This document shows, one piece after another, positions 26,285-34,463 of a DNA stretch of 64,000 nt. Origin of the DNA: Methylomagnum ishizawai (GTDB lineage Bacteria; Pseudomonadota; Gammaproteobacteria; Methylococcales; Methylococcaceae); assembly GCF_019670005.1 (NCBI RefSeq), contig NZ_AP019783.1:4490150-4554149 (forward strand), given 5' to 3'. The notes under the pieces are model-generated. The model was given only the letters and a program-made list of their open reading frames with translations, was not told the origin of the DNA and made no database searches. The position numbers and the translations under genes were made by a program. Positions within the stretch are counted from its first letter, which is position 1. Every line of letters begins with the position of its first letter.

Positions 26285-27529
26285 TTACATGAAGGACGGG
26301 ATCAACGGCGCGTCGATCTGGGTCACCTGACGGTTGCCAGCGGCGTCGAAGAAGAACAGGAGGCCGGCGAAGCGGCTGTCCGGATCGTAGATGATGTCGG
26401 ACAGGCGGTAGACTTCCCACGCCGCGTCGGAAGCGGTCACTTCCACGGTGCGGGTCTCGCCGGGAGCCAGCGGGCTGTTGTCGCTGACTTCCAGGCCGTC
26501 CTCGGCCAGCAGGTCCTCGGGATAGCCGGTGGTGTCCTTGTACACGTCGGAGTCCAGGAACCGCACGGACGCGGTGTAGAACTCGCCCAAACGCACGGCG
26601 CTGTTGCCGCTGTTGGTGATGGTCAGCTTCATGCGCATGGCGCGGCCCGGCACGCGGTAGCTGGCGTCCTCCACCTTGACGGAGACGGTCGGCTTGGTCA
26701 TCTCGATCGGCTTGATGCCGCGCAGGGTACCGGCCTGCAGCGGGATGGTGATCGGGTACTTGCCGTTGGCACCGGACATCGCGAAGATCACCAGCAACAG
26801 GGTGCCGGCCGCGAAGCCCATGGCGACCTTGCGGTCGGTCCCGGAAACCAGCTCGTCGGCGCGGCCGGCGTCGGCCAGCAGCATGCGCGGCAGGAACACC
26901 GGACGGCGGACCCAGTAGACGATCCAGGCCAGGCCGATCGCGTACCACAGGGCGTGCCAGAAGTAGGTGTTCTCCAGGTTGTAGCTCTCGAGGTCCACGG
27001 TCTGGCCGGTCAGGGTGGTGACCGGGTTCTTGAAGTCGCCCATCGAGCCTTCGATGGTGATCCACTTGCCGGGCCCGATGATCGGACCGCCGCCCTGGAC
27101 GTTCATCATGGTGTGGACGTGCCAGTCGCCGGGGCGGCGGGCCTTCAGCACCACTTTGAACTCATAGGTCTTGCCGATCTCGAGGCGCACGGAACGCGGC
27201 ACCAGCTGGCCGCCGATGTAGGATTCCTTGCGGATGAAGACCGGGCCGGGAATACCGATGTTCAGGAACGATACATCCGGCTCGTCCACGGTTTCCGGCC
27301 AGCCCTCGAACACGTGGAACTTGCCGGTGATCTCGACCTGTTCGTTGACCTTGACCTTTTCCTTGCTCCACTTCAGGTCGTACCAGTGGATGGTACGCAT
27401 ACGCATGAACGCGGCCTGGGACTTTTCGCCGTGCGCGGAGGCGTTCGGCGCGTAGAAGCTGGTCGCCGCGAACGCGGTCAGCAAGCCGACCATGGACCAC
27501 TTGGCGATCCTGTCTTTGAGTAGTTTCAT
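26285..27529 (-). CDS. pmoB: Particulate methane monooxygenase subunit B
   Basis: A 414-residue protein with a signal peptide (residues 1-32, cleaved before His33), two periplasmic cupredoxin-like domains and two transmembrane helices (about 185-205 and 234-254). The copper-B ligands are present at the published positions: His33 as the new N-terminus, and His137 and His139 in DWHVHTM. pMMO oxidises methane to methanol with quinol-derived electrons. ATG 27529 has GAGGA 6 bases upstream. pmoB is last in the operon, 119 bases after pmoA. Confidence 0.98.
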   Translation of the reverse strand: MKLLKDRIAKWSMVGLLTAFAATSFYAPNASAHGEKSQAAFMRMRTIHWYDLKWSKEKVKVNEQVEITGKFHVFEGWPETVDEPDVSFLNIGIPGPVFIRKESYIGGQLVPRSVRLEIGKTYEFKVVLKARRPGDWHVHTMMNVQGGGPIIGPGKWITIEGSMGDFKNPVTTLTGQTVDLESYNLENTYFWHALWYAIGLAWIVYWVRRPVFLPRMLLADAGRADELVSGTDRKVAMGFAAGTLLLVIFAMSGANGKYPITIPLQAGTLRGIKPIEMTKPTVSVKVEDASYRVPGRAMRMKLTITNSGNSAVRLGEFYTASVRFLDSDVYKDTTGYPEDLLAEDGLEVSDNSPLAPGETRTVEVTASDAAWEVYRLSDIIYDPDSRFAGLLFFFDAAGNRQVTQIDAPLIPSFM

Positions 27530-27622
27530 AGTTCTTCCTCTCTCTCGAGTCTGTTCTGTTGTGGCCGCCCCCGCGCGCCCTCGGGCACGCTCCGGGGCTC
27601 CGGTGCGGATGGGTGCGTTCCC

Positions 27623-27640
27623 GGCCGGGCGGACCCGGCC
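27623..27640 (-). other. Hairpin between pmoA and pmoB
   Basis: GGCCGGG-N4-CCCGGCC is a perfect 7-base stem starting 9 bases after the pmoA stop. No T run follows, so it is more likely an RNA stability or processing element than a terminator. Confidence 0.45.
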
Positions 27641-27648
27641 GATCCCTA

Positions 27649-28392
27649 TCAGGTGTTCTTCAGGAAGCGGACGTTGGAGAACCAGCGGCCGACGAAGTGC
27701 CACATGAAGTAGATCAGGATGGACATGAAGCCGGAGAAGAACGCGGACACCGGGGCCACGTCCTTACCGAAGGTACGCAGGGTGCCCTTCTCGACCATGC
27801 GGATGTACTCGGGGGTGCCGGTACGCACATAGTTGTAGCCCTGGATGTCGGCGATGGACATCAGCATGCCGTTGTATTCAACCGGCACGTGGATCGGGGC
27901 GATGATCGGCCAGTTGCCGGGGTAGAAGATCAAACCCCAGGCCAGGCCACCGATGATGGCGGTGAACAGGTAGCTGCCGGACAGCATCAGGCAGACGTCG
28001 AGGATGATCGCGCCCGGGACCAGGATGGCCGGGAACACGAAGTTCACGGGGAAGTAGGTCCAGCCCCAGAAGTTGAAGTAGCGGTTGACCCATTCACCGA
28101 ACAGCAGCGCCAACACGCACACGGTCGCGGCCCACGGCTGGCGGAAACGTTCCCACAGGAACACCTGCGCGGCGGCCGGGAAGGTCACCAGCACGATCGG
28201 GGTCACGGTGACCCACAGGCGGCGGTCCTTCCAGTCGGACCAGAAGTCCCAGTCGCCCATGGTCAGCATCGCGTGGATGTGGTACGAACCGCAGATGACG
28301 AAGAAGAAGATGAACAGGCCCAGATAGTCGATGGTCCGGGAAACCTGCACGGCCTCGGCGTGGGACCGGACCGCAGATTGAAGTGCGCTCAT
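27649..28392 (-). CDS. pmoA: Particulate methane monooxygenase subunit A
   Basis: A 247-residue integral membrane subunit with about seven transmembrane helices, including LGLFIFFFVICGSYHIHAML and FIFPVNFVFP-type segments. Blocks such as GDWDFWSDWKDRRLWVTV and the EYIRMVEKGTLRTFG end are those used as the methanotroph marker. Similarity to methane rather than ammonia oxidisers is seen in these blocks. GGAGG lies 6 bases before ATG 28392, the strongest ribosome site of the three subunit genes. Confidence 0.98.
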   Translation of the reverse strand: MSALQSAVRSHAEAVQVSRTIDYLGLFIFFFVICGSYHIHAMLTMGDWDFWSDWKDRRLWVTVTPIVLVTFPAAAQVFLWERFRQPWAATVCVLALLFGEWVNRYFNFWGWTYFPVNFVFPAILVPGAIILDVCLMLSGSYLFTAIIGGLAWGLIFYPGNWPIIAPIHVPVEYNGMLMSIADIQGYNYVRTGTPEYIRMVEKGTLRTFGKDVAPVSAFFSGFMSILIYFMWHFVGRWFSNVRFLKNT

Positions 28393-28427
28393 GAGTTACC
28401 TCCAAAGTTTCGTTTTATAGTCTTCTC

Positions 28428-28453
28428 GGGCGCGGCCACAACCGGCCGCGCCC
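28428..28453 (-). other. Hairpin between pmoC and pmoA
   Basis: GGGCGCGGCC-N6-GGCCGCGCCC is a perfect 10-base-pair stem, 35 bases upstream of the pmoA start. No T run follows on the minus strand. It may protect the pmoAB message after cleavage or set subunit ratios. Confidence 0.55.
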
Positions 28454-28527
28454 ATCACTCCCTGTGTCCGGCACCGGAACCCCCCACGCCCACAGGGCAT
28501 CGGGGACCGGCACCGCTTCCGTCCGCC

Positions 28528-29307
28528 TTACTTGGCGATCAGGCCCTGGTCGACCGCTTCGCAGACGTCCTTGCCGATCACGGTCGCGAAGCTCGCGAAG
28601 ATCTGCAGCAGCACGCCGGCGATGGCCAGCGCCAGCCAGCCGAAGATCACGAAGCCGTAGTGCAGGGGAGCCACGAACAGCTCTTCCATGAACCAGAAGG
28701 TGTGGCCCCATTCGTTCAGGCCCACGTTCGGCAGGATCATGAACGGACCCACAACGGTCACCAGGTACGGCAGGGACAGGCCCTGCGCGAAGTACGGCAG
28801 GCGGGTCTTGGCGTACAGGAACGCGCCGAAGCCGGTGATGATGTAGATCGGGTAGCTCAGGTAGAACTCGATGATGTGCGACGGGGTGAAGTCGGTGTCG
28901 CGCACGATGGTCTGGTGCCAGGTGCCGTCCTGCTCGGTGAAGTAGGAAGCGCCCCAGTAGATCGCCCACGCATAGGCGAACACCCAGATCAGGTGGGTCA
29001 TGTTGCGGCGCAGCTCTTCGCGCGGGGTGATCGCGGCCAGGTTGCGGTCGCGGCTCTTCCAGATGTAGCCCCACAGGATCGACGCGGTGGTCACTTCCAG
29101 CACGATCTCGGTGTACAGGAAGTTCATCCAGTAGGTCTCGAACTCAGGCGCGAAGGAGTCCAGGCCCGCGGCCCAGCCGTACACGCCTTCGTACCAGCGC
29201 ACCCACATGTAGAACACGGTGTAGATCGTGAACGCGAACGCCAGCCACTTCGTATCGAGCAGCGGCTTGTCCTGCGCGGCGACGCCGCCAGCGGTTGTTG
29301 CAGCCAT
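28528..29307 (-). CDS. pmoC: Particulate methane monooxygenase subunit C
   Basis: A 259-residue membrane subunit and first gene of the operon. The metal site at the copper-C position is intact as Asp127, His131 and His144 (spacing 4 and 13, equal to Asp156/His160/His173 of Methylococcus capsulatus numbering). The copper-D residues Asn198, His202 and His216 are also present in LNEWGHTFWFMEELFV and APLHYGF. Both sites being complete indicates an active enzyme. AGAGG lies about 9 bases before ATG 29307. Confidence 0.98.
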   Translation of the reverse strand: MAATTAGGVAAQDKPLLDTKWLAFAFTIYTVFYMWVRWYEGVYGWAAGLDSFAPEFETYWMNFLYTEIVLEVTTASILWGYIWKSRDRNLAAITPREELRRNMTHLIWVFAYAWAIYWGASYFTEQDGTWHQTIVRDTDFTPSHIIEFYLSYPIYIITGFGAFLYAKTRLPYFAQGLSLPYLVTVVGPFMILPNVGLNEWGHTFWFMEELFVAPLHYGFVIFGWLALAIAGVLLQIFASFATVIGKDVCEAVDQGLIAK

Positions 29308-29429
29308 TTCTTTTACCTCTTGAAAATTGCTTCTATAACGGCGGTTCGACCAGATTCCGGCCTCCCCTCCGCCTCGCCCCGGCAGGCCCTTGAACGCCCC
29401 CGGAACCCCCGGTCCCCCGGGTGCGGTGC

Positions 29430-29457
29430 AGTCTATCACCCGCCAAACCCTTGTCAA
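29430..29457 (-). promoter_or_regulatory. Sigma70 promoter of pmoCAB
   Basis: On the minus strand a perfect -35 TTGACA (29452-29457) is followed after 16 bases by TAGACT (29430-29435). Transcription would start near 29423, giving a leader of about 116 bases. Sigma70-type promoters before pmoC are known for other methanotrophs. Confidence 0.7.
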
Positions 29458-29466
29458 GAAATTATC

Positions 29467-29481
29467 GCGACATTTTGTCGC
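29467..29481. promoter_or_regulatory. Palindrome just upstream of the pmoC -35 box
   Basis: GCGACA-TTT-TGTCGC is a perfect 6-base inverted repeat whose near edge is 9 bases from the -35 hexamer. Its centre is about 51 bases upstream of the predicted start, a usual place for an activator. No known regulator can be named from the sequence. Confidence 0.5.
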
Positions 29482-29677
29482 AGCGCTTCCGAGCGCCGTC
29501 CACACCCCTAATTGTCATACGCCACCCTCTAGGAGGCTTGTGGAAAATATCCGTCAAGCCCTAAACTTTTCGGCGTTTTACCCAAGCGTGGCCCTGACGT
29601 TCCTGACATCGCTCAAGATATCGGAACCCTACTTCGCCACGCCCTCACACACCAGCCGAGCCAACAACCCATCCACC

Positions 29678-29965
29678 ATGAAAGACCCAGCCATCGAGAA
29701 CACCATCGACACAAACCCATTTAAACGCTTGATTTTCATGGCCTTATTCTTCGGACTCTTCGGGATTGCACGCCTATTGCTATGGGTGTTGGTGGTCTTC
29801 CAACTGCTGGCCCATATGCTCACCGGCAGGGTCACGGCGGTGGGGGTGCGGTGGGGCAAAGCGCTCTCGAACTGGATTCACAAAATGTTGCTCTTCATGT
29901 CCTACAACACCGAGCAAATGCCCTTCCCGTTCGCGGCCTTCGGTGTCGCCGCGGACGAGGATTGA
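29678..29965 (+). CDS. DUF4389 domain membrane protein
   Basis: A 95-residue protein with two hydrophobic helices (about 17-45, RLIFMALFFGLFGIARLLLW onward). The C-terminal part SNWIHKMLLFMSYNTEQMPF-PF matches the DUF4389 end. Members are small membrane proteins of unknown function. No strong Shine-Dalgarno is seen before ATG 29678, but the conserved match supports it. It is divergent from pmoC. Confidence 0.8.
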   Translation: MKDPAIENTIDTNPFKRLIFMALFFGLFGIARLLLWVLVVFQLLAHMLTGRVTAVGVRWGKALSNWIHKMLLFMSYNTEQMPFPFAAFGVAADED

Positions 29966-30039
29966 CGCTTAACGGAAGCACACGACCACGCCACGCCCCG
30001 GCGCGGCATTGCCGAAACCCCAAAGGAGAGCGAACCACC

Positions 30040-30600
30040 ATGGGCGGGCTAAAAGATCAATTGCTCAAGGCGGGCTTGGTCAACGAGAAGCAAGTCAAGA
30101 AGGCGCAGCAGGAAAAGCGCAAGGAAACCCAGCAGAAAACGGCCCCCCAGAAAACCGCCGAGGCCCAGGCCGAGCAGGCGCGCAGGCAGCAAGCCCAGGC
30201 GGAAAAAGCCGAGCGGGACCGCCAACTCAACCTGCAACGCAAAGAGGAGGCCGACCGCAAAGCACTGGCCGCCCAGGTCCGGCAGTTGATCGAAACCCAT
30301 CGCCTACCCAAGGCCGAATGGGAAAACCCACATAGCGAAACGCCTTACAACTTCCAAGACGGCGGCGTGGTGAAGCGGTTATTCGTCACCGAGGCCATGC
30401 GCGGGAAGCTCATCAAGGGGATATGCGCCATCGCGAAGCTGGATCGGCAATACGAACTCGTCCCCGCCGAAACCGCCGATAAAATCCGCCAGCGGGACGC
30501 CACGGCGCTCATCGTATATAACACCCCGGCCCCGGCCACCGCCAGCCCACAGGACGATCCCTACGCGGCCTATCAAATCCCGGACGACCTGATGTGGTGA
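30040..30600 (+). CDS. DUF2058 family protein (YaiL-like)
   Basis: A 186-residue soluble protein. It begins MGGLKDQLLKAGLVNEKQVK, followed by a long Lys/Gln/Ala-rich helix (about 20-85, likely coiled coil) and a C-terminal domain with YNFQDGGVVKRLFVTEAMRG and LDRQYELVPAETADKI, the DUF2058 signature. The family has been linked to nucleic acids but has no firm function. AAAGGAG lies 10 bases before ATG 30040. Confidence 0.9.
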   Translation: MGGLKDQLLKAGLVNEKQVKKAQQEKRKETQQKTAPQKTAEAQAEQARRQQAQAEKAERDRQLNLQRKEEADRKALAAQVRQLIETHRLPKAEWENPHSETPYNFQDGGVVKRLFVTEAMRGKLIKGICAIAKLDRQYELVPAETADKIRQRDATALIVYNTPAPATASPQDDPYAAYQIPDDLMW

Positions 30601-30623
30601 ACCGCGGGGGCGGATACCCACCC

Positions 30624-31409
30624 CTAGCGTTCATCCAACACCCGGCAGAGGATTTCCCGCAAATGGTGCAAGTCGAATGGCTTATCGCAGATTGCCGACA
30701 CCCCGGCCTGTTCCACGCTGGCGAGCCGGGCTTGGCTCTGCTCGCTGGTCACCATCAGAATCGGCATCGAGGCGTTGCCCATCCGCCTGCGGATATGCTC
30801 CACCAAACCCTGCCCGTCCAGTTCCGGCATGTGCAAATCGGTCACCACCAGGTCGAACAAATGCCGCTCGACCAAATCCACCGCTTCCATACCATCCTCA
30901 GCGGTCAGGACGTGATCGATGCCCAGCGCGTTCAACGTCCGCGCCATGTGCTTACGCGAGGTGGTGCTATCGTCCACCACCAGCACCCTGAGGTCTTGGA
31001 AAGCCACCGGCACCGCCGCCGCGGGATCGAGATAATCCGCCGTCGAGCGCAAGGCGCGGCGCAGGTGTTCATGGTCGAACGGCTTGGGCAAAATCGCCAG
31101 GATGCCCGCTTGGCGCAAGGGTTCCAGGGTATGGATATCGGTCTCGCTGGACACCAGCATGAACCCGACCCCGGCCCAGCCGGGATTGCGCCGCAACGCC
31201 GCCACCAATTCGGGCGCGGTCATATCCGGCAAATACATCGCGCTGACGACCAAATCGGGCACGTAGTCCGTCATCGACGCCAAGGCTTCCTCCCCGGAAT
31301 GCACGCCTTCCACATGGCCCACACCCGCCTCGGTCAAATGCCGCTGTATCAGCTTGATCTGCGTGGGCGAAGGCTCCACCAGCAGGATCGATAATTCTTC
31401 CACCTTCAT
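30624..31409 (-). CDS. Two-receiver response regulator with an inactive first receiver
   Basis: About 261 residues from ATG 31409 (ATG 31415 and GTG 31421 are alternatives; GGTGGGG upstream fits 31409). Two CheY-like domains in tandem: in the first (about 6-125) the phospho-acceptor position reads VVSAMYLPDM, so Ala57 replaces Asp, while the lysine of LPKPFD stays. The second (about 140-261) is complete: VVDD (146-147), Asp191 in VVTDLHMPELDG and CDKPFD. There is no output domain. It lies 18 bases downstream of the bacteriohemerythrin gene on the same strand, so the two are probably one operon. Confidence 0.88.
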   Translation of the reverse strand: MKVEELSILLVEPSPTQIKLIQRHLTEAGVGHVEGVHSGEEALASMTDYVPDLVVSAMYLPDMTAPELVAALRRNPGWAGVGFMLVSSETDIHTLEPLRQAGILAILPKPFDHEHLRRALRSTADYLDPAAAVPVAFQDLRVLVVDDSTTSRKHMARTLNALGIDHVLTAEDGMEAVDLVERHLFDLVVTDLHMPELDGQGLVEHIRRRMGNASMPILMVTSEQSQARLASVEQAGVSAICDKPFDLHHLREILCRVLDER

Positions 31410-31427
31410 AAACATCCCCACCGTCGC

Positions 31428-31835
31428 TCAATGTTGCCCCTTGCCGCGGAGATAATGCCCGAGCTTCATATCCGACCCCAGGATATGGTGGTTCAACCAA
31501 TCCTTGAGGAAATGCATGGTGGTGAGGGTCAGGCTGGCGGTGCCCGCATGGACGGCCTTTTGCAATTCGGCCGCGGTATTCACCAAATCCTTGTGTTCCT
31601 TCTCGTGGTTGACGTGGTCCACATAACCATGGAGCCGCATCAAGCGCTCCTCGGTGGCAAAGTGATAGACGGTATACCGGACCAATTCATCCAGCACCTT
31701 GGCCAGCACATCCTTGCCATGGCCCACGGTCATGGCGTCATGCAATTCGTTGATGATCGCCACCAGTTTCATATGTTGGTCGTCGATTTCCTTCACTCCG
31801 ACCGCAAGCTTCTCGTTCCAAACAATCAATGACAT
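31428..31835 (-). CDS. Bacteriohemerythrin (McHr-like oxygen carrier)
   Basis: A 135-residue four-helix protein with all seven di-iron ligands: His21, His58, Glu62 (YHFATEE), His77 and His81 (HEKEH), His117 and Asp122 (HILGSD). Numbering and length agree closely with the Methylococcus capsulatus hemerythrin, which is thought to bring oxygen to pMMO. It has no extra sensory or kinase domain. It is followed by a two-receiver regulator gene, so oxygen carriage or sensing may be linked to signalling. Confidence 0.95.
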   Translation of the reverse strand: MSLIVWNEKLAVGVKEIDDQHMKLVAIINELHDAMTVGHGKDVLAKVLDELVRYTVYHFATEERLMRLHGYVDHVNHEKEHKDLVNTAAELQKAVHAGTASLTLTTMHFLKDWLNHHILGSDMKLGHYLRGKGQH

Positions 31836-31860
31836 GGCGGGCCTCCCCGTATTTGGACTC

Positions 31861-31914
31861 GCCCCGGAAACACCGGGGCTTTGTTCCTAAATGTAGCGTA
31901 TACCGGGCCGCTAC
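31861..31914. other. Inverted repeats in the hemerythrin-methyltransferase divergent gap
   Basis: GCCCCGG-N5-CCGGGGC (31861-31879) lies in the hemerythrin leader, and GTAGCG-N10-CGCTAC (31893-31914) follows. One may form an RNA hairpin and the other an operator. Neither has a T run long enough for a terminator. Confidence 0.35.
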
Positions 31915-31996
31915 GACGCGGGGCCGGTAGCCAGCATCTTTCAGCAGTAAAATTAAGCCGTAGCACACGGCCACTCCACAACACCGAGTCCCAGCC

Positions 31997-32785
31997 ATGA
32001 AACAAACCCGCCTCCCCGAACTCAGCATCGCCGACCCCAACGGCATCCACAACTTCAAATCCCATCGCTACTGGGGGGTGAAAGACCCCAAGCGTTTCGC
32101 CGAACTGATGGAAGAAGCCACCACCCTGGTCCTTCCCGGCTACCACCTCGGCGACAACCAGTTCGTATGGACGCGCAACCTTTCCATGCTCGACGACGCC
32201 GCGTTCCGAACCGCTTGGGAAGCGAACGCCATCACCGCTTCTGACCAAGCCATCGTCTGGCGGCGCTATGTGCTGTGCTGCGCCGCCTACCATTGTGTAC
32301 ATCTGGAGGGCGACTTCGTGGAATGCGGCACGCTTAGCGGCACCGGTGTGAAAACCGTCATCGATTATTTCGGCAAGGACCACTTCGCCAAAAACTTCTG
32401 GGCCTATGACACCTTCGATACCAATCCGGTCGAGGACCACCATTTCGAAGGACAAGGGGAAGGACTGTTCCTACGGGTCCAACAACGCTTCGCCGGCTAT
32501 GACCAGGTCAACCTGATACCCGGCCTGCTGCCGAATTCCCTGTTCGGCAATTCGCCCTGCCGGATCGCCTATCTGCATATCGACCTGAACAAGGCCGAGT
32601 ACGAAATCGCGGTGCTGGAAACCCTGTTCGACCGGGTGGTACCGGGCGGCATCGTGATCCTGGACGACTACGAATGGTCCGGTGTCTACCGCAGCCAGAA
32701 GATCAAGGAAGACGTATGGTTTGCAGCCCGGAATTACCGGATCATCCCCCTGCCGACCGGGCAGGGCCTGATACTTAAACGCTGA
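31997..32785 (+). CDS. TylF/MycF-like class I methyltransferase
   Basis: A 262-residue protein with a SAM-binding glycine motif HLEGDFVECGTLSGTG, the acidic strand RIAYLHIDLNKAEYEIAVLE and the metal-site motif VILDDYEW, typical of TylF-type O-methyltransferases that need magnesium. Relatives methylate sugars or natural products; the substrate here is unknown. It stands alone, followed after 35 bases by apbE with which it has no clear functional link. Confidence 0.75.
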   Translation: MKQTRLPELSIADPNGIHNFKSHRYWGVKDPKRFAELMEEATTLVLPGYHLGDNQFVWTRNLSMLDDAAFRTAWEANAITASDQAIVWRRYVLCCAAYHCVHLEGDFVECGTLSGTGVKTVIDYFGKDHFAKNFWAYDTFDTNPVEDHHFEGQGEGLFLRVQQRFAGYDQVNLIPGLLPNSLFGNSPCRIAYLHIDLNKAEYEIAVLETLFDRVVPGGIVILDDYEWSGVYRSQKIKEDVWFAARNYRIIPLPTGQGLILKR

Positions 32786-32820
32786 ACCTGGCCATCTCCC
32801 ACCACCCCCACGAGTCCCCG

Positions 32821-33831
32821 ATGAACATCCACCGCGCCCCCCTCCTCCTCGCCGCCCTCGCGCTCGCCGCCTGCCAACCCCCCACCGAAACCGAACTGGC
32901 CGGCACGATCCAAGGCACGACCTACCACATCAAAGTGGTGCTGGACGGCCTCCCCGCCACCCCCGAACAGGTGAAAGCCGATGTCGAAGCCGCGTTCCGG
33001 CGGGTGGACGAGAAGCTGTCCAACTGGCGGGAAGACTCCGAAATCTCCCGGATCAACCAGCAGAAAACCACCGAATGGTTGGAGGTCTCGCCGGAAATCG
33101 CCACCGTGGTCGGCGTGGCGATGGATGTATACCGCCACACCCAAGGCTGCTACGACCTGACCGTCAAGCCGATCTTCGACCTGTGGGGCTTTTCCAAGCA
33201 TGAACAGAAGGTTCCCGAGCAAGCCGATATCGACCGCGTCCTGCGGCACGTCGGCATGGACAAGCTGGAACTCGACCGCGAACACCACCGCCTGCGCAAA
33301 CAAGACCCCGAACTCCAAATCAGCCTGGATTCCATCGCCCAGGGCTATACCGTGGCCGTGGTGGCGGCGGGCTTGGAACAGCGCGGCATCCAGAACTATT
33401 TGGCCGAAGTCGGCGGCGAAATGAAGGTGAAAGGCCGCAAGGCCAATGGCAACCACTGGCGGGTGGCGGTGGAAAAGCCCACGCCGTTGGCCCGTGCAGT
33501 CCAGCGGATTTTGGATATCCACGAAGAGAACGGCACGGCGGTCATGACGGCGGGCACCTACCGCAATTTCTTCGAGGACCAAGGGAAAACCTATTCGCAT
33601 ATCCTCGACCCGCGCACGGGCCGCCCGGTGACGCACAACCTGCTGTCGGTCACCATCCTCCACGACGACCCCACCATCGCCGACGCCTGGGATACCGCGT
33701 TGCTATGCATGGGCGAAATCGAAGGCCGGAAACTGGCGGAAGCGGCCCAACTCAAGGCGCTGTTCATCTACAAGGAAGGCGACCAACTCAAGGAATGGAT
33801 GAGTCCCGCCTTCACCAGCGCCCCGCAGTGA
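32821..33831 (+). CDS. apbE: FAD:protein FMN transferase ApbE
   Basis: A 336-residue periplasmic lipoprotein. Lipobox LALAAC puts the lipidated Cys at residue 18. Blocks GTIQGTTYHIKV, LSNWREDSEISRIN, DLTVKPIFDLWGF, SLDSIAQGYTV, EVGGEMKVKG, GTYRNFFEDQGKTYSHILDP and DAWDTALLCMG are those of ApbE, which attaches FMN covalently to proteins such as NqrB/NqrC and RnfG. No such target gene lies beside it. Confidence 0.95.
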   Translation: MNIHRAPLLLAALALAACQPPTETELAGTIQGTTYHIKVVLDGLPATPEQVKADVEAAFRRVDEKLSNWREDSEISRINQQKTTEWLEVSPEIATVVGVAMDVYRHTQGCYDLTVKPIFDLWGFSKHEQKVPEQADIDRVLRHVGMDKLELDREHHRLRKQDPELQISLDSIAQGYTVAVVAAGLEQRGIQNYLAEVGGEMKVKGRKANGNHWRVAVEKPTPLARAVQRILDIHEENGTAVMTAGTYRNFFEDQGKTYSHILDPRTGRPVTHNLLSVTILHDDPTIADAWDTALLCMGEIEGRKLAEAAQLKALFIYKEGDQLKEWMSPAFTSAPQ

Positions 33832-33848
33832 CCCCCCTCCCGGATGGG

Positions 33849-34463
33849 CTAAAGCGCGAGGCCCGCCCGCCGCAAGGCCCGCTCCCACATCGAACCGGGA
33901 TCGGCATCGAACAAAAGCTCCACGGCGGCGGGCGCGACCAACCAATCGCCGCGCGCGATTTCATGCTCCAACTGCCCCGCGCCCCAACCGGCATAGCCTG
34001 CCAGGAATAGGCTATGCTTGGGACCGCGCCCTTCCGCCACCGCCCGCACCACATCGAGCCCGGTGGATAGCGCGATGCCATGGCGGAATAACTGGGTGCT
34101 GGTCCCGGCATAATCCGCCGAATGCAGCACGAAACCCAGATTCGCCTCCACCGGCCCGCCATAGCGCAGTTCGACCTGGGTTCCGCCGCCCTTCCCCACG
34201 GGCTCGCTGAACAAATCCTGGAGCGCGATCGACCCGAACACCCGGTTCACCACCAAACCCATGGCCCCCTCGCCGGTATGGGCGACGACGAAGATCACGG
34301 TCGCGGCGAAATGGGGATCGTCGAGCTTGCGGGTGGCGACCAAGAACTGGCCATCCAGGCTGGACATTTGGAGTTGGGCCGGGCGCGGACGCCCCTGCGC
34401 CGGGATCGTGCCGACCACGACCAGCCAGCACAGCAACGGCCATACGGATCGCTGGAATTTCAT
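33849..34463 (-). CDS. YqgE/AlgH family protein with N-terminal hydrophobic leader
   Basis: A 204-residue UPF0301/DUF179 protein. The family core is seen in LDGQFLVATRKLDDPHFAAT, HTGEGAMGLVVNR, LRYGGPVE, FLAGYAGWGAGQLEHEI and WLVAPA. Unlike usual members (about 187 residues and cytoplasmic), it begins MKFQRSVWPLLCWLVVVGTI, which looks like a signal peptide or membrane anchor ending near AQG. If real, the protein acts outside the cytoplasm. ATG 34463 is the only good start upstream of the core; an internal start near residue 33 (MSSLDGQF) would remove the leader. Confidence 0.88.
   Translation of the reverse strand: MKFQRSVWPLLCWLVVVGTIPAQGRPRPAQLQMSSLDGQFLVATRKLDDPHFAATVIFVVAHTGEGAMGLVVNRVFGSIALQDLFSEPVGKGGGTQVELRYGGPVEANLGFVLHSADYAGTSTQLFRHGIALSTGLDVVRAVAEGRGPKHSLFLAGYAGWGAGQLEHEIARGDWLVAPAAVELLFDADPGSMWERALRRAGLAL

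Larger units (their letters stand above)
29308..29677. other. Divergent control region of pmoC and the DUF4389 gene
   Basis: A 370-base gap without a convincing gene. It holds the pmoC leader (about 116 bases), a sigma70 promoter and a palindrome directly upstream of it, listed separately. The part nearest the DUF4389 gene is more AT-rich and shows no clear promoter. Confidence 0.6.

Noticed and set aside
26171-29511. Two long plus-strand open frames opposite pmoCAB
   Set aside because: They are His/Gln/Asp-rich mirror translations of the pmo genes, whose copper ligands prove the minus strand.
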